From: Pseudomonas karstica
Lineage (GTDB): Bacteria; Pseudomonadota; Gammaproteobacteria; Pseudomonadales; Pseudomonadaceae
Reading direction: 5' to 3'
Length of the DNA stretch: 64,000 nucleotides
NCBI RefSeq assembly: GCF_009707515.1
Contig: NZ_WLYI01000010.1
Location: 62,001 to 126,000 of the forward strand
Part shown: positions 29,285 through 37,659 of the stretch, piece by piece
Position numbering within the stretch: the first letter of the stretch is position 1
How the letters are laid out: the number at the start of each line of letters is the position of its first letter
The notes under the pieces: model-generated
Told to the model about the DNA's origin: nothing
What the model saw: only the letters and a program-made list of their open reading frames with translations
Database searches by the model: none
Translations under genes and position numbers: made by a program

Positions 29285-29542
29285 GGTGATAGCCGCCATG
29301 ATACGTCCTATCTCCATTATGTGTGTTCTTCAATGAAGATTGACCCGGGGAAAGCAGGCCGTCCAATATTGATTAGGTCTCCCTTAATACCCTGGAGGTA
29401 TCGTGGGGCTTCGCCATTTACGCGAGTACCACGGAACAAGCCCAGTGTCATTTTTACGCCCTGCGCAACAGTCTTTTGTCATCAGCAGGATTGATAGCTT
29501 CCTAACGAAACCCCCATTCTAGGGGGCTCTCTTCGCGCTTAT

Positions 29543-29557
29543 ATCATTCCGAATGAT
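29543..29557 (+). promoter_or_regulatory. MexT-box-like palindrome upstream of mexE
   Basis: ATCATTCCGAATGAT is a perfect palindrome around a central C (ATC-N9-GAT form). With the following AGTTACCTT it partly matches the MexT consensus as I remember it, ATCA(N5)GTCGAT(N4)ACYAT: ATCA and ACC are at the right spacing. It lies about 85 bases before the mexE ATG. Confidence 0.6.
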
Positions 29558-29641
29558 AGTTACCTTTGTTTCATTCGATTCGTGAGATAGCACATCGCCG
29601 AGCATGATCCGCCCATCTCAATACTTTGGCGGATGCACCTC

Positions 29642-30886
29642 ATGGAACAGTCACTCAAACATTTTCGCTATCCCTTGGCCATTTTGGCCGTGATGGTGAT
29701 GAGCGCCTGCGGCAAAACCCCTGACCAAGCGGCCGCCATGCCAGCCAGCAGCGTCAGCGTCGCCAAGGTCCTGGAACAACCTGTCAATGAATGGGACGAG
29801 GTCACCGGTCGCCTGGAAGCCCCGGAAACCGTACAGATTCGTCCGCGAGTTTCCGGCCAGATCGACCAGGTGGCCTTTACTGAAGGTGCACTGGTCAAGA
29901 AAGGCGACTTGCTGTTCCAGATCGACCCGCGTCCATTCCAGGCCGAAGTGCGTCGCCTCGAAGCCCAGTTGGCGCAGACTCGCGCCGCCGCCGTCCGCAG
30001 CGAGAACGAAGCCCGACGCGGCGATCGCCTGCGCCAGAGCAATGCGATCTCGGCGGAGCTGGCCGATTCGCGCACCACTGCCGCCCAGGAAGCCCGCGCC
30101 GCCGTCGCCGGGATCCAGGCACAGTTGGACCTGGCCAAGTTGAACCTGAGCTTCACCCGCGTCACCTCGCCGATCAGTGGCCGTGTCAGCCGGGCCGACA
30201 TCACCGCCGGCAACCTGGTGACCGCCGATGTCACCGAACTGACCAGTGTGGTCTCCACCGACAAAATCTATGCCTACTTCGACGCCGATGAGCGCGTGTA
30301 CCTCAAGTACACCGAACTGGCGCGCCAGGGTCGCCGTGGGGCCACCACTCCGGTGTACCTGGGCCTGTCGAACGAAGACGGCAACCCGCACCTGGGCGAG
30401 ATGAACTTCATCGACAACCAGGTCAACCCGGCGACCGGCACCATCCGTGGCCGAGCAGTGTTTGATAACACTGACGGACGCTTCACGCCAGGCCTGTACG
30501 CACGCTTGAAACTGGTGGGCAGTGGCACCTACTCCGCCGTGCTGATCAACGACGAAGCGGTGGGTACCGATTTAGGCAAGAAGTTCGTGCTGGTGATGGA
30601 TGGCGACAACAAATCGTCGTACCGCGCCGTGGAACTGGGGCCGAAGATCGAAGGCTTGCGCATCGTGCGCAGCGGCCTGAACAAGGACGACACCATTATC
30701 GTCAAGGGCCTGCAGCGGGTTCGCCCGGGTTCACCGGTAGCTCCGCAAACCATCCCGATGGCCAGCAAGGAAACCCTCGCCGCATTGGCACAACAACGAC
30801 AAGCGCTTGAAGCCAGCAACCTGGAGCAGGTGACGACGGAAAAAACCGCCTCCAAGCTCGCAAGCACTGCGACTCCACGCGGTTAA
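29642..30886 (+). CDS. mexE: RND efflux adaptor lipoprotein MexE-like
   Basis: About 414 residues from the ATG at 29642 (an in-frame ATG at 29633 is possible). A lipoprotein signal with VMVMSAC as lipobox is followed by the lipoyl and coiled-coil regions (VQIRPRVSGQIDQVAFTEGA, then FTRVTSPISGRVSRADITAGN). It bridges the permease MexF and the outer-membrane channel. Sequence and gene order match mexE of mexEF-oprN, a pump for chloramphenicol, fluoroquinolones and quinolone-like signals in P. aeruginosa. The next gene starts 15 bases downstream. Confidence 0.92.
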   Translation: MEQSLKHFRYPLAILAVMVMSACGKTPDQAAAMPASSVSVAKVLEQPVNEWDEVTGRLEAPETVQIRPRVSGQIDQVAFTEGALVKKGDLLFQIDPRPFQAEVRRLEAQLAQTRAAAVRSENEARRGDRLRQSNAISAELADSRTTAAQEARAAVAGIQAQLDLAKLNLSFTRVTSPISGRVSRADITAGNLVTADVTELTSVVSTDKIYAYFDADERVYLKYTELARQGRRGATTPVYLGLSNEDGNPHLGEMNFIDNQVNPATGTIRGRAVFDNTDGRFTPGLYARLKLVGSGTYSAVLINDEAVGTDLGKKFVLVMDGDNKSSYRAVELGPKIEGLRIVRSGLNKDDTIIVKGLQRVRPGSPVAPQTIPMASKETLAALAQQRQALEASNLEQVTTEKTASKLASTATPRG

Positions 30887-30901
30887 GGGACAACACTCAA
30901 G

Positions 30902-33900
30902 ATGAATTTTTCCAAGTTCTTCATTTCGCGGCCGATCTTCGCAGCGGTGCTCTCGCTGTTGATCCTGATCGCCGGTGCAATTTCACTGTTCCAGTTGCCG
31001 ATCAGTGAATACCCGGAAGTCGTACCGCCTACCGTGGTGGTACGCGCCAACTTCCCCGGCGCCAACCCTAAAGTCATCGGTGAAACCGTTGCCGCGCCCC
31101 TGGAGCAAGCCATTACCGGCGTTGAGAACATGCTGTACATGTCCTCCCAGTCGACGGCCGACGGCAAGATCACCCTGACCATCACCTTCGCCCTCGGCAC
31201 CGACCTGGACAACGCCCAGGTACAGGTGCAGAACCGCGTAACCCGGACCCAGCCCAAGCTGCCGGAAGAAGTGACCCGGATAGGTATTACCGTGGACAAG
31301 GCCTCTCCGGACCTGACCATGGTGGTGCACTTGACCTCACCGGACCAGCGCTACGACATGCTCTACCTGTCCAACTACGCCATCCTCAATATCAAGGATG
31401 AGTTGGCGCGCCTGGGCGGTGTCGGTGACGTGCAGTTGTTCGGCATGGGCGACTACTCCCTGCGGGTCTGGCTGGACCCGAACAAGACCGCTTCGCGCAA
31501 CCTGACGGCCACTGATGTGGTGACTGCGATTCGCGAGCAGAACCGCCAGGTGGCCGCTGGTGCCCTGGGTGCGCCACCTGCACCGAATGCCACCAGCTTC
31601 CAGCTGTCGGTCAACACCCAAGGTCGCCTGGTGACCGAGGAAGAGTTCGAGAACATCATTATCCGCGCAGGCGACAACGGTGAGATCACCCGCCTCAAAG
31701 ACATCGCGCGGGTGGAGCTGGGTTCCAGCCAATACGCCCTGCGTTCGTTACTCAACAACCAACCGGCGGTGGCGATCCCGATCTTCCAGCGTCCGGGTTC
31801 CAACGCCATCGAAATATCCAATGAAGTGCGCGCCAAGATGGCGGAACTCAAGCAGAGTTTCCCCGAAGGTATGGACTTCAGCATCGTCTATGACCCGACC
31901 ATCTTCGTTCGTGGCTCCATCGAAGCGGTGGTTCACACCCTGTTCGAAGCACTGATCCTGGTAGTGCTGGTGGTGATCCTGTTCCTGCAAACCTGGCGCG
32001 CCTCGATCATCCCGTTGGTGGCAGTACCGGTATCGTTGATTGGTACCTTTGCAGTGATGCACCTGTTTGGCTTTTCCCTCAACGCCCTGTCGCTGTTCGG
32101 GCTGGTATTGGCCATCGGTATCGTGGTGGACGACGCCATCGTGGTGGTGGAAAACGTCGAACGAAACATCGAGCTGGGCCTGAAACCGTTCGAGGCCACC
32201 CAAAAGGCCATGAGCGAAGTGACCGGCCCGATCATCGCCACGGCGCTGGTGCTGTGTGCGGTGTTTATCCCGGCGGCCTTTATCAGCGGCTTGACCGGGC
32301 AGTTCTACAAACAGTTCGCCTTGACCATTGCCATTTCGACGGTGATCTCGGCCTTCAACTCACTGACCTTGTCCCCTGCCCTGGCTGCCGTGCTGCTGCG
32401 CAGCCATGACGCGCCAAAGGACCGCTTTTCGAAAATTCTCGACAAAATTTTCGGGGCCTGGTTGTTCCGTCCGTTCAACCGTTTCTTCGATCGGGCCAGC
32501 CATGGTTACGTCGGCACGGTACGCCGGGTGATTCGCGGCAGCGGCATCGCACTGTTTCTGTACGCAGGCTTGATGGTGCTGACCTGGTTCGGTTTTGCCC
32601 ACACTCCGACCGGCTTCGTACCGGCCCAGGACAAGCAATACCTGGTGGCCTTCGCCCAATTACCGGACGCCGCGAGCCTTGACCGCACCGAAGATGTGAT
32701 CAAGCGCATGTCCGATATCGCCCTGAAACAACCGGGTGTGGATAGCGCCGTGGCGTTCCCTGGCCTGTCGATCAACGGTTTCACCAACAGCACCAACAGC
32801 GGCATCGTGTTCGTGACCTTGAAGCCCTTTGACGAGCGTAAAGGGCCGGGCATGTCCGCCGGGGCCATCGCCGGTGCGTTGAACGGCAAGTACAGCGATA
32901 TCCAGGAAGCCTATATGGCGATCTTCCCACCGCCGCCGGTACAGGGCCTGGGCACCATTGGCGGGTTCCGCCTGCAAGTGGAAGACCGTGGCAACCTGGG
33001 TTACGACGAACTGTACAAAGAAGTGCAGAACGTCATCACCAAGAGCCGCACCGTACCGGAACTGGCCGGCTTGTTCACCAGTTACACGGTCAACGTGCCT
33101 CAGGTCGATGCCGCCATCGACCGGGAAAAAGCCAAGACCCATGGCGTGGCGATCAGCGACATCTTCGACACCCTGCAGATTTACCTGGGTTCGCTGTATG
33201 CCAACGACTTCAACCGTTTTGGCCGTACCTATCAGGTCAACGTGCAGGCTGAGCAGCAGTTCCGCCTGGACGAAGAGCAGATCGGCCAGTTGAAAGTACG
33301 CAACAATAAGGGCGAGATGATCCCACTGGCGACCTTTATCAAGGTCAGCGACACCTCGGGGCCGGACCGCGTGATGCACTACAACGGTTTCATCACCGCC
33401 GAAATCAACGGCAACGCGGCACCGGGCTACAGCTCCGGCCAGGCTGAAGCGGCGATTGAGAAACTGTTGAAGGACGAACTGCCCAACGGCATGACCTACG
33501 AGTGGACCGACCTGACGTACCAGCAAATCCTCTCGGGCAACACCGCGCTGTTCGTGTTCCCGCTCTGCGTGCTGCTGGCGTTCCTGGTACTGGCCGCCCA
33601 ATACGAAAGCTGGAGCCTGCCACTGGCGGTGATCCTGATCGTACCGATGACCCTGCTGTCGGCCATCACCGGGGTGATTATCTCTGGCGGCGACAACAAC
33701 ATCTTTACCCAGATCGGCTTGATCGTACTGGTGGGGCTTGCCTGTAAGAACGCGATTCTGATCGTCGAGTTTGCCAAGGATAAACAGCAGGAAGGTCTCG
33801 ATCCGCTCGCCGCGGTACTGGAAGCCTGCCGCCTGCGTCTGCGGCCAATCCTGATGACCTCGTTCGCCTTCATCATGGGTGTGGTCCCCCTGGTGTTCTC

Positions 33901-34081
33901 CAGCGGTGCCGGTGCCGAAATGCGTCATGCCATGGGCGTGGCGGTGTTCTCCGGGATGATCGGTGTGACGTTCTTTGGTCTGCTGTTGACACCAGTGTTC
34001 TACGTACTGATCCGTCGTTTTGTCGAGCGCAGCGAAGCACGCAAAGCGGCCAAGGCCTTGAAGCTGGAGACACAGCAATGA
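30902..34081 (+). CDS. mexF: RND efflux permease MexF-like
   Basis: A 1059-residue HAE1-type inner-membrane pump. The N-terminus MNFSKFFISRPIFAAVLSLL and porter start LPISEYPEVVPPTVVVRANF are those of MexF. The proton-relay aspartates are in GIVVDDAIVVVENVERN, and the second-half helix motif is GLACKNAILIVEFAKD. It drives drug export by proton antiport together with MexE and OprN. Its stop overlaps the oprN start by 4 bases. Confidence 0.95.
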   Translation: MNFSKFFISRPIFAAVLSLLILIAGAISLFQLPISEYPEVVPPTVVVRANFPGANPKVIGETVAAPLEQAITGVENMLYMSSQSTADGKITLTITFALGTDLDNAQVQVQNRVTRTQPKLPEEVTRIGITVDKASPDLTMVVHLTSPDQRYDMLYLSNYAILNIKDELARLGGVGDVQLFGMGDYSLRVWLDPNKTASRNLTATDVVTAIREQNRQVAAGALGAPPAPNATSFQLSVNTQGRLVTEEEFENIIIRAGDNGEITRLKDIARVELGSSQYALRSLLNNQPAVAIPIFQRPGSNAIEISNEVRAKMAELKQSFPEGMDFSIVYDPTIFVRGSIEAVVHTLFEALILVVLVVILFLQTWRASIIPLVAVPVSLIGTFAVMHLFGFSLNALSLFGLVLAIGIVVDDAIVVVENVERNIELGLKPFEATQKAMSEVTGPIIATALVLCAVFIPAAFISGLTGQFYKQFALTIAISTVISAFNSLTLSPALAAVLLRSHDAPKDRFSKILDKIFGAWLFRPFNRFFDRASHGYVGTVRRVIRGSGIALFLYAGLMVLTWFGFAHTPTGFVPAQDKQYLVAFAQLPDAASLDRTEDVIKRMSDIALKQPGVDSAVAFPGLSINGFTNSTNSGIVFVTLKPFDERKGPGMSAGAIAGALNGKYSDIQEAYMAIFPPPPVQGLGTIGGFRLQVEDRGNLGYDELYKEVQNVITKSRTVPELAGLFTSYTVNVPQVDAAIDREKAKTHGVAISDIFDTLQIYLGSLYANDFNRFGRTYQVNVQAEQQFRLDEEQIGQLKVRNNKGEMIPLATFIKVSDTSGPDRVMHYNGFITAEINGNAAPGYSSGQAEAAIEKLLKDELPNGMTYEWTDLTYQQILSGNTALFVFPLCVLLAFLVLAAQYESWSLPLAVILIVPMTLLSAITGVIISGGDNNIFTQIGLIVLVGLACKNAILIVEFAKDKQQEGLDPLAAVLEACRLRLRPILMTSFAFIMGVVPLVFSSGAGAEMRHAMGVAVFSGMIGVTFFGLLLTPVFYVLIRRFVERSEARKAAKALKLETQQ

Positions 34082-35493
34082 GTGTGAAAGTGTTCCTGCC
34101 AAGCCTGCTGGTACTGGCGCTCAGCGCCTGTGCCGTGGGCCCTGACTACCAAACCCAAACCCCGGAGGCGGCCAATATCACGGCTGCCGCCGACGCCAAG
34201 CAGTACGACCACGCGAAGTTCGAGGGCATCTGGTGGCAGCAGTTCGAGGACCCGACCCTTAATCAGTTAGTGACCCAGTCCCTGCAGGGCAACCGTGACC
34301 TGCGTGTGGCCTTTGCCCGTCTGCGGGCCGCCCGGGCGATTCGTGATGACGCCAGCAATGACGCCATGCCGACCATCACCAGCCGTGCCAGCAGTGACCT
34401 GGCCAAGGGACAAATCCCTGGCCAGACCACCCGCCGTGTGAACAGCGAACGCTACGACCTGGGCCTGGACATGGCCTGGGAGCTGGACCTGTTCGGCCGT
34501 ATCCAGCGCAACCTGGAAGCCAGCGACGCGGACCAACAGGCCGCCGAAGCCGATCTCTATCAGTTGCAAGTCAGCATGATTGCCGAATTGGTGGACGCTT
34601 ACGGTCAACTGCGGGGCGCGCAACTGCGGGAAAAAATCGCCCTGGCCAACCTGAAGAACCAACAGGATTCGCGCACCATCACTGAAAGCCTGCGCGACGC
34701 GGGTGTCGGTGACCAACTGGACGTGGTACGTGCCGACGCGCGCCTGGCGGCGGTGGAAGCCAGCGTTCCGCAACTGCAGGCCGAGCAAGTGCGCGAGCGT
34801 AATCGTATCGCCACCCTCCTCGGCCAGCGCCCCGACAAACTGAGCGTGGACCTGAGCCCCGCGAACCTGCCGGCCATTGCCAAGGCGCTGCCGATTGGCG
34901 ACCCGGGGCAATTGCTGCAACGTCGCCCGGACATCCTCAGTGCCGAACGCAAACTGGCCGCCGCCACCGCGCGGATCGGCGTGGCCAAGGCCGACCTGTT
35001 CCCACGGGTCAGCCTCAGCGGCTTCCTTGGCTTTACCGCCGGCCGTGGTTCGCAGATCGGTTCATCCGCCGCCAACGCCTGGGCCCTGGGCCCAAGCATC
35101 ACCTGGGCAGCCTTTGACCTGGGCAGCGTGCGCGCGCGCTTGCGCGGTGCCGATGCCGAAGCCGAGGGCGCCCTGGCGACGTATGAGCAACAAGTGCTGC
35201 TGGCCCTGGAAGAGTCGGAAAACGCCTTCAGCGATTATGGCAAACGCCAGCAGCGCCTGGTTTCGCTGATTCGTCAGAGCGAGTCCAGCCGCGCCGCCGC
35301 CGACCTGGCAGAAATTCGCTATCGCGAAGGCAGCGCGGATTTCCTGGTGCTGCTGGACGCCCAGCGTGAGCGCCTGGCGGCCGAAGATTCCCAGGCCCAG
35401 GCCGAAGTGGATCTGTATCGCGGCATTGTTGCGATCTACAAGGCATTGGGTGGAGGTTGGCAGCCGGACACCACGGTGGCCAGCGCAAAGTAA
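34078..35493 (+). CDS. oprN: outer-membrane efflux channel lipoprotein OprN-like
   Basis: A 471-residue outer-membrane factor of the NodT/OprN family. The lipobox is ALSAC (cysteine about residue 18); two OEP repeats follow, with the conserved LGLDMAWELDLFGRI and LLQRRPDILSAERKLAAATARIGVAKADLFP, and a second-half GPSITWAAFDLGSVRARL. It forms the exit duct for MexEF. It overlaps mexF and is followed by a strong terminator, so the operon is mexE-mexF-oprN only. No mexT or mexS gene is in the window. Confidence 0.94.
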   Translation: MSVKVFLPSLLVLALSACAVGPDYQTQTPEAANITAAADAKQYDHAKFEGIWWQQFEDPTLNQLVTQSLQGNRDLRVAFARLRAARAIRDDASNDAMPTITSRASSDLAKGQIPGQTTRRVNSERYDLGLDMAWELDLFGRIQRNLEASDADQQAAEADLYQLQVSMIAELVDAYGQLRGAQLREKIALANLKNQQDSRTITESLRDAGVGDQLDVVRADARLAAVEASVPQLQAEQVRERNRIATLLGQRPDKLSVDLSPANLPAIAKALPIGDPGQLLQRRPDILSAERKLAAATARIGVAKADLFPRVSLSGFLGFTAGRGSQIGSSAANAWALGPSITWAAFDLGSVRARLRGADAEAEGALATYEQQVLLALEESENAFSDYGKRQQRLVSLIRQSESSRAAADLAEIRYREGSADFLVLLDAQRERLAAEDSQAQAEVDLYRGIVAIYKALGGGWQPDTTVASAK

Positions 35494-35534
35494 TCTGAAG
35501 AGCTCCTTTGGTTGGTCGCATCCAACCAATTTTT

Positions 35535-35570
35535 AGCCCCGTGGTCCATTCGGTCACGGGGCTTTTTTTT
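35535..35570 (+). terminator. rho-independent terminator of mexEF-oprN
   Basis: AGCCCCGTG (35535-35543) pairs perfectly with CACGGGGCT (35555-35563) around an 11-base loop, followed by a run of eight T. A textbook intrinsic terminator 41 bases after the oprN stop. Confidence 0.92.
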
Positions 35571-35882
35571 GGAGCGTCCTAAAATGTTGAAAGTTACGTC
35601 TGTAAGCCAAACAAGAAGCCCTTCGTAAGTAACTTCCTAATACCGCTCTGCACTTGGTATTCAGGCTTAGCTGTTTTCATTGACATGCTCATTTTGCGTC
35701 AGCAAATTCTCCAGTTATGGAGGCACTGATACATATCACTTGCGCAATACTGACAACATTGTCTTTACTCAAGTGGCGCCGATTAGTTCATAAATTACGC
35801 GGAGGCTCGCAGACGAGTTAGGGCCTCCCGCGTAGTTCTGGACCGAAACTCCAATAGTAGCCTTTAAAACAAGGATCACCCC
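35571..35882. other. junction between core genes and the AT-rich islet
   Basis: A gap of just over 300 bases. It has a hairpin with one bulge (TACGCGGAGGC 35796-35806 with GCCTCCCGCGTA 35823-35834) not followed by T residues, and a 14-codon reading frame at 35584 with a GGAG about 9 bases upstream. I see no insertion-sequence ends. Base composition falls steadily towards the islet. Confidence 0.4.
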
Positions 35883-36113
35883 TTGTCAAATAAAAATACA
35901 CATCCTCTTGAGAGCATTAATGCTAGCAATGTAATACTTTTTCAAAAAAATTACCTTATGAATGAAAAGCCAGTCATTCTAAAAGGAATGGGTAAGGATT
36001 GGCCTGCAATTAGGCGTTGGTCTGCGGACTTTTTCAAAAGTATTTATGGACACGTAAAAGCGCCTATCTGTTACTACAAGACAAACAGCAAGAACCTTAT
36101 TACGCTGGATTAG
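35883..36113 (+). pseudogene. truncated cupin-like (JmjC/Cupin_8) protein fragment
   Basis: A 76-codon frame starting at TTG (35883, AAGGA upstream) whose translation contains KPVILKGMGKDWPAIRRWSADFFKSIYG. This is the N-terminal signature (P-V-I-L-x-G ... W-P-A ... W-S) of cupin-like hydroxylases of the JmjC type, which normally run to well over 200 residues and carry an HxD..H iron site. None of the catalytic part is present, so it is a broken gene. Its codons are AT-rich, unlike the flanking genes. Confidence 0.65.
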
Positions 36114-36315
36114 AGAAGTCCGTCGCGCTTGTAAAAAAATAATTGTTCCTGCACGTTTTCCATCCAATGGAATAACAAATTCGATTATTGCCAACCTTAT
36201 GGCTTGGGAAGCTTTTAAGTATTTGGCAAATATTGATCCTTCAAAAGTGGATGCATGCATCTTAAACTTAAGCTTCAATTCTTTTGAATTCACAAAAAAA
36301 CAGGTATTCAAATAA
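36058..36315 (+). pseudogene. C-terminal remnant, possibly of a ThiF/E1-like adenylyltransferase
   Basis: An 85-codon open frame, in another frame from the cupin-like fragment, overlapping its end and running to a TAA 2 bases before the MFS start. It has no plausible start codon near its beginning. The translation (ending TNSIIANLMAWEAFKYLANI, then ILNLSFNSFEFTKKQVFK) resembles the tail of ThiF/MccB-like E1 enzymes, where a conserved A-x-EA(I/F)KYL helix is followed by an L-x-L strand. The catalytic N-terminal part is missing. The family call is from pattern memory only. Confidence 0.4.
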
Positions 36316-36317
36316 AA

Positions 36318-37583
36318 ATGGGCGCATTCAAATATTTAGGAAATAAAAACGACAACCTATATTACTCCTTGTCAATTTTTCTAAATCTGGACGTTCAGAG
36401 AAGCTTATTTGTGCTTTACTTACTGCAACTTGGCATCACACAAGGAGAAATAGGCGCTCTTCAATCCTTCTTATTCTTTTCTTCTGTGGCGTTAGAAGTT
36501 CCATCTGGCTTAATCGCAGATCGATATGGTCGCAAGGTTTCTCTTATAATCGGTTTTTTAGGGTTATGCATAAGTGGTGTTGGTTTTTTGCTATTTACCT
36601 CTTTTATTCCTTTCGCGATTATATTCTGTCTGTTCGGAGCTAGTATTGCTATGGGCTCCGGTTCAGACAGAGCATTATTGTATGACAATTTACTCGCGAA
36701 ACATCGAGCCGAAGAATATCCAAAAATATTATCACGTGCTCGCGCTATTGGTGCAGTGTCATTAGGTTTGTCCATGCTTCTTGGCGGTGTACTACAAAAT
36801 ACTTGGTCTTGGGATAGCGTTTATATTTTTTTTGCAATATCAAAGCTTATTGGAGCGTTTGTTGTAACATTCATTCCCGAGTTCAAGCTCCCACCTATCT
36901 CAATGGATCTTAATAAAAAAATTGGCATAAGGAATAAAAATACGGAAGGAGTATTCATATTATTAATTGATTTTTTTCGTTCTAAAAAAGGCGCATTCCT
37001 TATACCCTTATTTATTGGATATGCTTTATTCGAGCTTTCGACGGTCCCTTTGTTTATCTATGGTCAGCCATTTTTTTCCATTCGAGGTTTAGAAGTGCCT
37101 GTCATTGCTGGTATTTATGCTGGAGTTGAAGCTGTATCGGCAGTAATGTTCATGGTAGCTGGTTTTATTTGCTCTAGATTCTCTCTCGGCATCATTGCTG
37201 CCACCACTACTATTGCTATAACTTTCCTTCTTTTCATTTTATCACTGGATATCGGAATAATTACTTCAATTGTAAGCTTTCTTCTAATTATGTCGATACC
37301 TGCTATATATGAGACTTCTTATGAAACGCACATTCATGATAATGTCGAGTCACGTATCCGAGCATCTTGCCTCTCTGTAGCAAATCTTATCAATTCAGTT
37401 ATTATCGGCGCCTCCTACACTGTTTTCGGCGGATTACTGGATGCATATGGCTTCTCGATGACCTTGATTATAGTTGCAGCTTCCTGTTTTGTTGGCTTGA
37501 TTGGTGTAAGCACAACCTTGCTGATAGGTAGACAAAATATCTGTTTAAAAAACAAGGAACTTGAATCATCCCGGACTTTCTAA
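36318..37583 (+). CDS. MFS transporter encoded in an AT-rich islet
   Basis: A 421-residue intact major facilitator with about 12 hydrophobic segments and the loop motif GLIADRYGRKVSLI between helices 2 and 3. It is rich in isoleucine, lysine, phenylalanine and asparagine codons, so its composition is unlike all neighbours, a sign of horizontal gain. It starts 2 bases after the stop of the ThiF-like remnant, as if it had been the last gene of an operon. In microcin-C-type clusters an MFS exporter follows a ThiF-like enzyme; that could be its origin, but the substrate is unknown. Confidence 0.85.
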   Translation: MGAFKYLGNKNDNLYYSLSIFLNLDVQRSLFVLYLLQLGITQGEIGALQSFLFFSSVALEVPSGLIADRYGRKVSLIIGFLGLCISGVGFLLFTSFIPFAIIFCLFGASIAMGSGSDRALLYDNLLAKHRAEEYPKILSRARAIGAVSLGLSMLLGGVLQNTWSWDSVYIFFAISKLIGAFVVTFIPEFKLPPISMDLNKKIGIRNKNTEGVFILLIDFFRSKKGAFLIPLFIGYALFELSTVPLFIYGQPFFSIRGLEVPVIAGIYAGVEAVSAVMFMVAGFICSRFSLGIIAATTTIAITFLLFILSLDIGIITSIVSFLLIMSIPAIYETSYETHIHDNVESRIRASCLSVANLINSVIIGASYTVFGGLLDAYGFSMTLIIVAASCFVGLIGVSTTLLIGRQNICLKNKELESSRTF

Positions 37584-37659
37584 ACGCTCTACTAGGTGTC
37601 ATTACTGCTGCAAAAAATCAGCGGAAACTTTAACTTAGCCTTATCCGCGCACTTGCGCC

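Larger units (their letters stand above)
29134..29641. other. intergenic region between benR and mexE
   Basis: About 500 bases between divergent genes with no convincing gene; the open frames read as nonsense. It contains two ATC-N9-GAT palindromes (listed separately) and a small GC hairpin CCCCC-ATTCTA-GGGGG (29511-29526) shortly before the mexE promoter region. Confidence 0.6.

Noticed and set aside
29198..29494. A 98-codon frame upstream of mexE, considered as a MexT-regulated small protein.
   Set aside because: The translation is not protein-like (scattered Cys, Trp and Pro with no hydrophobic pattern) and it overlaps the distal palindrome.
35584..35628. A 14-codon frame (MLKVTSVSQTRSPS) with GGAG about 9 bases upstream, considered as a microcin-C-like precursor gene for the islet.
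   Set aside because: It starts directly after the terminator of mexEF-oprN without a visible promoter, does not end in the Asn typical of MccA-like peptides, and is short enough to occur by chance.
36113..36318. A single programmed frameshift joining the cupin-like fragment and the second fragment into one protein.
   Set aside because: The two translations resemble different families and the overlap shows no slippery sequence, so two unrelated broken genes are more likely.
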